This document shows, one piece after another, positions 55,869-64,000 of a stretch of DNA of 64,000 nucleotides. Source of the stretch: Volutella citrinella (lineage: Eukaryota > Ascomycota > Sordariomycetes > Hypocreales > Nectriaceae); NCBI GenBank assembly GCA_034401135.1, contig JAWZSP010000003.1, forward strand, positions 744,001-808,000, given 5' to 3'. Every line of letters starts with the position of its first letter. Position 1 is the stretch's first letter. The translations under genes were made by a program, and so were the position numbers. The notes under the pieces were generated by a model. The model was not told where the DNA came from. It ran no database searches and saw only the letters and a program-made list of their open reading frames with translations.

Positions 55869-55875
55869 TATAAAG
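55869..55875 (+). promoter_or_regulatory. TATA box for the L-amino acid oxidase
   Basis: TATAAAG lies 92 bases upstream of the ATG at 55961, a usual fungal spacing. The sequence between holds one upstream ATG directly after the box and others near 55902; the transcription start would decide whether they are transcribed. Confidence 0.5.
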
Positions 55876-55960
55876 ATGGTGGCCATTTCCCCCAGAATCA
55901 ATGAGTTTTTGTAGCAGGTCAAGCCGAGATTCAAGATAGACAGCAACACCACTTCTCATC

Positions 55961-58080
55961 ATGCTTCTGAAGAACAACGCCCTCGTCGGGGCCGCCATGT
56001 TCGGCTCCCTCGGCCTTGCTGACCCGATTCTTCGCCCTCGCGGCCTTTCTTTCCAAGGACCGTTTCTCCTCGAGAGGGGAGGAATCCACAACATCCACGT
56101 CGAGTACAATGGCCCTTTGGACGGTGAGCTTTCTATTGTCTACGGCTCGTGCGACCTTCGGTCTTCAGACCAGGCCCACCATGTTGTTGGAAACACTCAC
56201 GTTGGAAACCACCCAATGGCCAAGCGCCACCTGAACTGGGAGGACCAGCGACCGACCAAGTTTGTCTGGATCACGCCGGACAATGTCGAGACTGGTTGTC
56301 TGCACGCCTTCATTGACAACAAGCTTGTCGGACGGTCCGAGAAGTGGGCCGTCGAGGACAAGAAGCTCAAGAGGCGGGCTACCTTTGCTGATGTTGCTGA
56401 TCCGATGGGCCCTTGGTTCGACGGTGTTGAGTACCTGAAGCAGAAGCAGCCCAATGACACTTTTGTGGCTGCCACCAAGGGAAAGACTTTTGGTATCCTC
56501 GGAGGAGGCATCTCGGGCCTCATGACTGCCGTGAGTTTCTATTGAAAGTCTGACCATGGAAGTGATGCTGACCAATGCAGCTCATGCTCGACTCCGTTGG
56601 CATCAAGAACTGGAAGATCATTGAGTCGTCCAACCGCATCGGAGGCCGAATCAGGACCCAGTATCTCAACGGAACTGAGCCCAAGGACTACCAGTACGGC
56701 GAGATGGGCCCCATGCGCTTCCCCTTCTCCGTCATGGACCCCGACACCAAGGAGAGCTTTGAGATCAACGACCACAAGATGGTGTACCAGCTGGCCGACG
56801 TGCTCAACGAGATGAACAAGGACGACGAGAGCATGCACGTCAAGTTCATCCCCTGGGTGCAGAGCAGCGACAACACGCCCGTCCAGACGACCAAGCGCCG
56901 CCCCGACGGCACCTGGCCCGGAAAGAAGGAGGTGGCCTCGAACCCGGACTACGCAGCCGCCAAGGTCAGCTACTCTGATCCAGAGGCCGTCAAGCACGCG
57001 CAGGAAAAGGCCGAGGAGTTCAGCGGCCTCACGACGGAGAAGATGAAGCTGTTCGCCTCCAACGTGTTCCAGGCGCACAAGCAGTCGGCCGAGGACAAGC
57101 TCATGGAGTTCTCCGAGGTGGCCTACCTGCGCGAGTTCGTCAAGACCAACCTCAACGTCACGGACGAGGTGGCCAACCTGGCCTCGCTGGGCCCCATGTG
57201 GGAGTACGACACCGTCTACTTCTCCGCCACCACCTGGCGCACCATTGACGGCGGCCTGTCCCGCCTGCCCGCCGCCTTCGAGAAGATCGTCAAGGGCCGG
57301 CTCCAGCTCAACGCCAAGGTCCACGGCGTCAAGTACAACGAGGCCGACAACACCGTCGACGTGTCCTACCTGCCGCGCGGCCCTGACCCCCGCACGTCGT
57401 ACTCGACCACCGAGACGTTCGACTACGTCTTCAACAGCGTGCCCTTCAACCTCGTGCGCTTCTGGCAGCTGCCCGCCTACTCCAACCTCCTCAGCCGGGC
57501 CATCAACCGCATGAAGTTTGACGACGCCGCCAAGGTCGCCATCCACTACAAGACGCGCTTCTGGGAGCACCTCGACAACCCCATCTACGGTGGCTGCGGC
57601 ACCATCACGTCGCCGCGCCTCAACAGCGTCTGCTTCCCCCCCTACGGCATCAACTCGACCGGTCCCGCCGTCGTGCTCGCCTCGTACATCTCGGGTGCCG
57701 ATGCCACCGCCGTCTGCGCCATGACGGAGGAGGAGCACATCGCCTACGTGCAAAAGGCCATGGTCGACGTCTTCGGCCCCGTCGCTGAGGAGAACTGGAC
57801 CGGCAACTGGAACCGCCAGTGCTGGTCCCACGAGGAGCACCACGGCGGCTCCTGGGCCTCACCCCTCGCCGGCCAGCAGGAGCTCTACCTGCCCGCCTAC
57901 TTCCAGACCGAGTTCAACACCGTCTTCATTGGTGAGCACACCAGCTACACGCACGCCTGGATCTTTAGCGCCCTCGAGAGTGCTGCCCGTGGAACCGTCC
58001 AGCTGCTGCTCGACCTCGGACTCGTCGACGAGGCCAAGCAGATCACAAAGACCTGGATGGCTCGATGGATCAAGGTCTAA
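55961..58080 (+). CDS. Secreted L-amino acid oxidase (flavin amine oxidase), 689 aa
   Basis: The ATG is at 55961. Exons are 55961-56530 and 56581-58080, with a 50-base intron (GTGAGT...GCAG). A hydrophobic N-terminus (NNALVGAAMFGSLGLADP) fits a secretion signal. An N-terminal region of about 150 residues precedes the FAD-binding Rossmann motif FGILGGGISGL (near residue 180), which has Gly in place of the usual Ala. It is followed by the ribose-binding ESSNRIGGRIRT, the substrate-site GEMGPMRFPFS, and the C-terminal FAD motif GEHTSYTHAWIFSALESA. The enzyme deaminates L-amino acids oxidatively to keto acids, ammonia and hydrogen peroxide. That can supply nitrogen or act against microbes; which applies here is inference. 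Codon use is strongly GC3-biased, suggesting high expression. Long antisense frames (56539-57843) are shadows. Confidence 0.95.
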
Positions 58081-58350
58081 GAGGGAGCGGAGAAACCGAC
58101 AATGCAAATAGTAAATAGCAAATAGCGATTGGACATAGTGACTGCTCTTTGATATTTGATATTTGATATTTGATATTCTACTGCTCAATTCAGATCAGAT
58201 TCGCAACTTTGTTCGATGCACCCGATGATTGTTTTCTGCCGTGAAGTGAAGCCACCCACCAGTGGAAGAGATAAGAATTAATTGTGTTCTCTGCTATATA
58301 ATTGTAGCGACTTTGCTGCGCATGAACACGTCATTGACGTACGTGACATG
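58081..58350. other. 3' flank of the L-amino acid oxidase
   Basis: This should hold the 3' untranslated region. It contains the TTTGATA repeat listed separately. A 178-codon plus-strand frame starting at 58262 runs into the minisatellite and is not accepted as a gene. Confidence 0.4.
58148..58175. repeat. TTTGATA tandem repeat, four copies
   Basis: Four perfect seven-base units lie about 70 bases after the stop codon of the L-amino acid oxidase, probably inside its 3' untranslated region. The AT-rich run may act in 3' end formation; that is inference. Confidence 0.9.
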
Positions 58351-59090
58351 CTCCAGCCATCGCCCAGTTTTCTACAACGCGAAGAAAGTCCTGGCAGCAA
58401 GTACCACCAGTCTTGATTCGCGTAGATGGCGCGACTGCCAAGAGAGGTCTGTCCCATCTCCCCTCCCCAGCCGTTGCCTCTCCTTGAAACCAGCTCCATG
58501 CATCAACGACCTCCAGGGATCACACGCTGGAGTTTGCAGCATCACTGGTTGCCCAGCTTACTGCTCTGTTTGGAAGACTACCGGTGCCCGATGGACCAGT
58601 CTATTCCTCGATTCGGCAGGACTACTGCAGCTTGGAAGCTCAGCCTACTGCCCCGACGAAAATGCAACTGCACTGCGCTGCAGCAGCCAGACTCATCGCC
58701 CGGTTTTGGGAGGACTCCTGGTGCATAATAGACCAGGCTACTGCTCAGCGGACATCGCACTGCTGGGGGTGTGTGCAGCCGACCAACTCGCTCTATGAGC
58801 ATGACTGCTGAAGACTGATGCTCCAGCCTAATGCTCGGCAGTACCTCTGGCGTCCCCAACCACCAGTCCACTGCTCTTGGTGACAGGCCTGCTGATTCAA
58901 GATAGACCAGCCTTCTGTCTGGCAGTAACCACAAAGCCCGAAAGCTAAGTTCACCCGCCTAGCAGGACTGCTGATTCCAAAATGACCAGCCTACTGCTCT
59001 TCGCCACAGGACTACCGGTGCACAAGCGCCAGCCTACTGCGCGGCGGGGATTCTCAGTGTCAAGTTACCCAGACCACTGCCCCATGTCTC
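58350..59090. repeat. Degenerate minisatellite, period about 44 bases
   Basis: A core close to ACCAGCCTACTGCTC recurs with the CAG at 58554, 58597, 58641, 58688, 58734, 58784 (CAA), 58824, 58864, 58908, 58955 (CCG), 58987, 59030 and 59070. Most steps are 40-50 bases. Between cores a second shared piece near GGCAGGACTGCTGATTC appears in several units. Weaker units at 58353, 58408, 58468 and 58514 suggest the array starts near 58350. The units have diverged strongly, so it is an old array. Open frames on both strands through it (58262-58798 plus, 58578-58934 minus) do not keep a 15-residue repeat in one frame, so it is taken as non-coding. Confidence 0.75.
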
Positions 59091-60121
59091 CTACGAGACC
59101 ATCTCGCGGCGTGTAATCCCTTTCGTGAAGACGTGGCTTAGCCCAAGCTTCCATCTCTCCCTCGACCGATGTTCTCGCGGTTGTCGACGTATTGTGGGTT
59201 GTCGCCGTGTCGCATGGGTTGTCGGACTAGTCTCTCGGTTTTCGGGTTATTCGAGCATCCTGCAAGTAAAAAATCGTTAGCACTTTGTACGAGGATGGAG
59301 GGGGTATGTTTTAGGATGACGTGATACTTAAGGCACTGTTGAGAAATGGCGAGGCGGTTGTGGCACTGAACCACTCGTAAGTTGGATGAGGCAGAAAAGA
59401 GGGCCACGAGGTGTGAAGCACGGGTCAGAAGAAATACGTGCTCTGCGGCAGAGGCAACCAGGCATACTTCGCCTGCATGATCGCAAGTGGTGACAGCTGC
59501 CGTCAACGCTCGCGGCACTGTCAACGGCCGAACACATGATGCGGGCCAATCAGTGCCGATTTCGTCTTCGGGCAAGTACTCACCGGTCCTTCACCCACCC
59601 GACGCAGTGCGTGGCTGGACGCCTCGTGTAACATTGTCGCGCCCATTCTCGGGGACGGGTTCTCTCAGTTGATGTTGGAACCACAGCAGCGGTTTCAGCA
59701 CTTTGGTACCTCTCCTCGGATTGTGTCATTGTCACGCCAAGCTTTTTAGTAGTGGCTCATCAGAGCTGCCTGCCGCGTCCTTGTAACTCAGCTCCAGTGT
59801 GTGACCACCAAAATGTCTGAAGAGAACGTCGCCTTGGCTTGCTTATGGCATCTGTGTCTCGCGACATAATCAAGAATTTTCAACGGAGTGTTACAAGCTC
59901 ACACTTTCCTACAATCAGCCTATCACGACGTGTTGCTGACAACCCAATGGAGAGGCCACTACACTGTGCAACTCGAGTGACGTCAAATCACTGTTGCTCC
60001 TGCCTCTCAGTCTCATTTCCTTATCCGTGCTACAGATGCCAGCGTACTTCCGGCTCCTCACCCCTCATCTTCGACCTTCACATACCTAAATAACTACCAA
60101 GACCTAGATTCCGCCGCCACA
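59091..60121. other. Promoter side of the 107-residue gene
   Basis: This is about 1 kb without a supported gene. A 145-codon minus-strand frame (59138-59575) has no recognisable features. The last 100 bases before 60122 are rich in C, A and T, as in fungal leaders. Confidence 0.4.
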
Positions 60122-60584
60122 ATGGTCACCAACGAGGTCTCTTCCCAGCTATCCAAGCTCGAGCATCAGCACAAGGGAGAGGGTCCTGTTACATCGGAGT
60201 CAGATCGTGAGGCTCCCCCTCCTCCCATTCGTGGGCCAACTCTTCGCTAACGGAGGACCTCACAGCCAAACCTCAGAGCCTCCTTAACAAGCACGAGAAC
60301 CTTGCCGCGAGACCAAACGCACCTACGTCGTCCACCGAGATACCATACCGCACTTCGCCAACACCACCTCCACGGGTACGTGAAATCAGCGGCCAATCCC
60401 TGCCCCGTGATCGAACGAGAATAATTCGGAGCGTGTCTAACCTGCCTTGGTGTAGGAGAGAGTCAGTAGCACTGGTGCGCGGACACCAGGTTCGCTGGCG
60501 GCTGAAATCCAAGCCCAATTACGAAAGATGACCAATTCCCCGAAAGTCAAGAGCACCCCAGAGGAGCAGGGATCGAAGCAATAA
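60122..60584 (+). CDS. Small protein of unknown function, three exons, 107 aa
   Basis: No single exon is longer than 43 codons, so the gene is invisible to a simple open-frame scan. The ATG at 60122 has a good context (GCCGCCACAATGG). Exons are 60122-60206, 60266-60375 and 60456-60584, with introns of 59 and 80 bases that have GT...AG ends and branch sequences GCTAAC and TCTAAC. The spliced frame closes exactly at TAA 60582-60584. The product is hydrophilic and probably disordered: SSQLSKLEHQHKGEG at the start, a proline-rich middle (SPTPPPRERVSSTG) after IPYRT, and a basic helical end (AAEIQAQLRKMTNSPKVKS). No domain, signal peptide or membrane segment is seen and no family is recognised. 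A nuclear or cytosolic adaptor is possible but not shown. Confidence 0.8.
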
Positions 60585-62557
60585 AGATGATTATCAAGAG
60601 ACGGATGAACTGTTGGGGTATCGGCCGGGACGACCAAGCACTCGCAAACTCAAGCTAGTCAAGTCACCAATCGAAAAGTTTCCTCGCTTCCTGGGTTCAT
60701 CCCACGTGCACTGAGCTGTCAACTCTAATTGATGCTCCTCATACCCTTTTCTCGTGTTTGCAAGGCGCGGCAAGGATCGTAAGGCATATCAATCCCATGC
60801 AGCTTTGAACTTGGATCTTCACCTGATACAGGTATGGTATCGAGCGGTACCGATGGTACTGGTACCAAGGATTACGACAATTCTCGTACAGAAGGACGCT
60901 GCACAAGATGCCGAGGTCGAGCTTAAAAAATGGCCGAAGGAACTGTCATGCACGGCCGCGCCATCCCGCTTAAATTAAGCTGGCTTGGCGATAAAGCTTG
61001 GGGCACCACTTATTACCATGGGGACGTTGCGGATGGAGACCCCAATGGTCCATGGATCCCATGGTGGGCCTCTGCGCCACCTCTGAGATTTACAAGGTGT
61101 GTGCTCGGCTTGGCCCTAGCTTGATTCCTCTCTAACCAAACTGATCCTGGGGAGCAAGGTCTTGGGCCTGAAATGATCATGTTGACTCATGTACGCGTTG
61201 TAAGTTCGCTGCAGATCCGGTAAGGGAAAGTGAAGAGCGAGGGGCATCAACGTTGGTTCGCGTCGTCGGCAGGGGCATCTAAATGGCCACATCTCTCTCA
61301 ACATCGTTCGAGCTTAGAGCTGATAATGTCGTTGATGACGTTACATTTAGCGACTGGGGTGCAATCCAAGAGGCCCAGTCCCAGAATCACTGGCCCTCCA
61401 CGTGCTGTTGCGACACTCTCCAGAAGGAAGAAGCTGGAGAAACAAGGGCAAGAGGTGGATAGTTCCCTGCGAGCTGAAACCCAGCCTGTGGAGGGTGAAG
61501 TTTAGGCGCCTGGGGCCAACCGCCGTCAAGCTAGCTTCTCGAGGTGAGTGTGACTTCATCATCACATGGTGACAGTCCGCTACTGTACCTAAAACCCATT
61601 GCTGCATGCATCGCGTTGGCCAACAGCTGCATCGGCATACCCGTAGTGGTGTGGAGCGGCCGCGGAGGATTGTGCGTACCCTGGCATCGACATTTTCGTG
61701 TATGATTGGCGAAGTGGCTTGTTTGATACCGGGGCTAACGGATGTGGGCCGGGAGCTATCACCAAATTGGATGATTTCGTGTCGTCGCATCAGGATCAAT
61801 ATTGCATTGGGAGTCGCCGCGTAACGCCCGATAGCGAGCCAACCGCGACAACCTTGGCCTTTTGTTTGGGCCGGCGGGGATGAGGTCAGCCTCGTTGGCG
61901 GGCGCCACAAAACAAGCTCCTCGCAGGTGACGAGGCGTTCAGCCCATTGCCTCGTTTTGGTTGGTCTTATCCGGTGGTAGGGCACCTCTGGGTAGTCGGC
62001 ATCGATCAGCTGCGACGAAGCCATCGCGAGCCAATGCCGCCAGCACGTTGCGCGCCGCGCTGGATGTTCGGAACCAACGAGGGGCCCTCGGTCAGCGAAA
62101 CGAGCCAGGAGGCACGCGGGCAAGTTCCCAATTTCCTCGATGGAGTCGGCCGACGGCACTACCACGTGCTGCGATCTTGGCTTGCTTGGCCCGGTGCAAC
62201 ATCGCTATTGCCGGCTTGCCGTCTTGTGAGTGGGGCAGGTTGGGACCCCATTCCGAAGAACCTTGGAGGTGGGTATCGTCGGCGGATCTGGCTACGACGC
62301 ATTCGGCCGGCACCCCAGTGTGTTATTTCTCGGACCCGTGAGCAACACCTGCAGTCTACGGCCAGAGCGAAACGTGGTTGCCTGTTACGGTGTGCCGCTG
62401 TGGCACCTTGTAGCATGGCACTTTTGCCCGCCGATGAGCCGCCGCCAGCGCTGATCATCGCCGTGTATATTAGGTCGACGGCCCGGGATGCTCACCATCC
62501 TTTCAGACGAGCAACGAGCACACTCGCCAGCTGTTCATCGCCCGTGCCGTCCCCAAG
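60585..62557. other. 2 kb intergenic region before the Git1-type transporter
   Basis: Overlapping frames on both strands (272 codons at 61347-62165 minus, 248 codons at 61947-62693 plus) lack family features and look like chance. A TATA-like TGTATATTAG near 62464-62473 could be the promoter of the transporter, about 90 bases before its ATG. Confidence 0.4.
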
Positions 62558-64000
62558 ATGGAGAACCAAGCCCCCCAAAAGACCTTCTGGCAGGCGGCTC
62601 TGCCCATTTTCGCATGTGGTGCCGGTCTGTTTTCTGACGGTTACATCAACAACGTTAGTGCTGCATCCTCCCCCGGCCCGCCCAATGCATTGACCCTCCC
62701 CAGGTTATCGGCTCCGTGAACACGGTCCTCGGCCTCCAGTACGGAAAGATCTACAAGGGCTCCAACTATGCTGCCAACGTCTCGTCCATTGCATTTGCTG
62801 GTATTGTCGTCGGCCAGCTGGCCTTTGGCTACCTCTCCGACAACTGGTCGCGAAACAACGCCCTGATCCTGTCGACGGCCATTCTGCTCGTCTTCACTGC
62901 CCTTGCCACCGGCTCCTACTACAAGGGCACCGCCGAGGGTCTGTTTGCTATCCTGACTGCATGGCGATTCTTCGTTGGTATCGGTATTGGAGGTTTGTGC
63001 CATGAGGCTCTGAAGTTGTGAGACCGCCCCGTCTAACGTGAAGCAGGAGAGTATCCCGCCGGCAGTGTCGGCGCTGCCGAGTCCTCTGGTGACATGAAGC
63101 ACGGTTCGCGTAACCGTTGGTTCATCTTCTTCACCAACACCATGATCGATTTCGGTTTCGTCATTGGTGCCTTTATCCCTTGTTCGTGATCCACGCCCTC
63201 ACAGCACCAACCTGATTCGACGATTACTGACATGAAGGCACAGACGTCATCGCCGCTGGCGTTCACAACAACCCCGACAAGTATGAGGTCATCTGGCGAA
63301 CCAGCCTGGGCATTGGCCTGGTCTTCCCCTTCATCCTGTTCGTCCTCCGTCTGAGGCTAAAGGAGCCAGAGGAGTTCCGCAAGGAGTCTATGAAGAAGGG
63401 AACACCTTATCTTCTTGTTTTGCGGTTCTACGGTTTCCGTCTTCTCTGCGTCTCCCTCATCTGGTTCATCTACAACGTGAGTCTAACCCTCAAACATGTC
63501 TCAGCCTGCATAAGACGTGGTGCCCCTGTGGGACAACCAACACTATGGCAAACAAATCTAATTGGTAGCAGTTCTCCTCCTACGCTTTCGGTATTTACTC
63601 TTCCTCCATTGTCAGCGGACTTTACGGAGATGAGGCGCCCTTGACTACCGTTTTCGGCTGGAACACTGTTCTCAACCTCTTCTACATCCCCGGCACCATT
63701 CTTGGCGCTTTCTTCAGCGACTGGATCGGCCCCAAGTACACTCTGATTCTCGGACTCAGCGTGCAGTCCATCATCGGCTACGGAATGGCTGGTGGCTATG
63801 CTACCATCTCCAAGAACATTGCTGGGTTCACCGTCATGTACGGCATCTTCCAGGCTCTTGGCGAATTCGGCCCTGGCAACAACATCGGCCTGCTTTCGGC
63901 CAAGACCTGCGCCACTGGAGTCCGTGGACGCTACTACGGCATTGCTGCTGCTATCGGAAAGATTGGAGCCTTTGTCGGCACCTGGGTGTTCCCCTACATC
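62558..64000 (+). CDS. Git1/Pho84-type MFS transporter, 3' end beyond window
   Basis: The ATG is at 62558. Exons so far are 62558-62653, 62704-62992, 63047-63181, 63244-63476 and 63572 onward (introns 50, 54, 62 and 95 bases); the frame is open at the right edge. Membrane segments begin with FACGAGLFSDGYINNVIGSV. The loop after helix 2 reads GYLSDNWSRNNAL, and the phosphate-porter signature is FVGIGIGGEYPAGSVGAAE. After it come SRNRWFIFFTNTMIDFGFVIGAF and RLRLKEPEEFRKES in the central loop. The pattern matches Git1, which imports glycerophosphoinositol/glycerophosphocholine, and the related Pho84 phosphate carriers. Plasma-membrane uptake of a phosphate source is the likely role. The last roughly 130 residues are not in the window. 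Confidence 0.92.

Noticed and set aside
56539..57843. 434-codon minus-strand open frame opposite the L-amino acid oxidase
   Set aside because: Same antisense effect; repetitive Gly/Val/Leu/Asp composition and no family features.
58262..58934. Open frames through the 44-base minisatellite as a repeat protein
   Set aside because: The period is not a constant multiple of three and the repeated peptide is not kept in any frame.
61347..62693. Frames of 272 codons (minus) and 248 codons (plus) before the Git1-type gene
   Set aside because: They overlap, show no family features, and the plus-strand one runs into exon 1 of the transporter in another frame.

Overview
The window is nuclear DNA of a filamentous ascomycete (Pezizomycotina, most likely Sordariomycetes/Hypocreales). 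Genes are monocistronic and lie on both strands. They carry short introns of 45-125 bases with GT/GC...AG ends and CTAAC/CTGAC-type branch sites. Third codon positions are rich in C and G. The families are typical of moulds: GPI-anchored phospholipase B, a secreted L-amino acid oxidase, a Zn2Cys6 regulator, and sugar, Dal5-type and Git1-type permeases. No mobile element, CRISPR array, rRNA or tRNA was found. Every intact multi-exon model given here closes to a whole number of codons after splicing.

Layout. 0.5-2.4 kb (-): a seven-exon secreted protein of unknown family. 6.1-6.9 kb (-): a GST/metaxin-like protein whose only intron appears to be GC-AG. 7.8-8.9 kb (+): a Gfo/Idh/MocA oxidoreductase. 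9.3-11.0 kb (+): a bestrophin-like channel. 11.7-13.75 kb (-): phospholipase B. 16.8-18.2 kb (-): a mitochondrial-type NAD/NADH kinase. 19.6-21.0 kb (+): a membrane acyltransferase. 21.5-22.5 kb (-): an F-box protein. 25.5-27.3 kb (+): a Dal5-type transporter with a leader of about 510 bases that contains no ATG. 28.2-33.3 kb: gene remains, made up of a methyltransferase with no visible start, a multiply disabled alpha-L-rhamnosidase and a broken amino-acid/choline-type permease. 34.1-36.0 kb (-): a GPI-anchored 5'-nucleotidase-like enzyme. 36-43.5 kb: no gene found. 43.5-46.1 kb (+): a Zn2Cys6 regulator resembling TamA/Dal81. 48.5-50.3 kb (+): a sugar transporter. 52.0-53.0 kb (-): a sulfotransferase-like membrane protein with a 16-base first exon. 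56.0-58.1 kb (+): an L-amino acid oxidase. 58.35-59.1 kb: a degenerate minisatellite with a period near 44 bases. 60.1-60.6 kb (+): a three-exon gene for a 107-residue protein of unknown function. 62.6 kb to the right edge (+): a Git1/Pho84-type transporter, cut by the window.

Many genes bear on nutrient capture at the cell surface: phospholipase B, nucleotidase, amino acid oxidase, and sugar, allantoate-type and glycerophosphodiester/phosphate transporters, with a possible nitrogen regulator. They are not arranged as an obvious co-regulated cluster. No new multigene system could be shown. The best leads are the gene graveyard at 28-33 kb, the unrecorded 107-residue gene, the minisatellite behind the amino acid oxidase, the GC-AG intron and the unidentified secreted protein.
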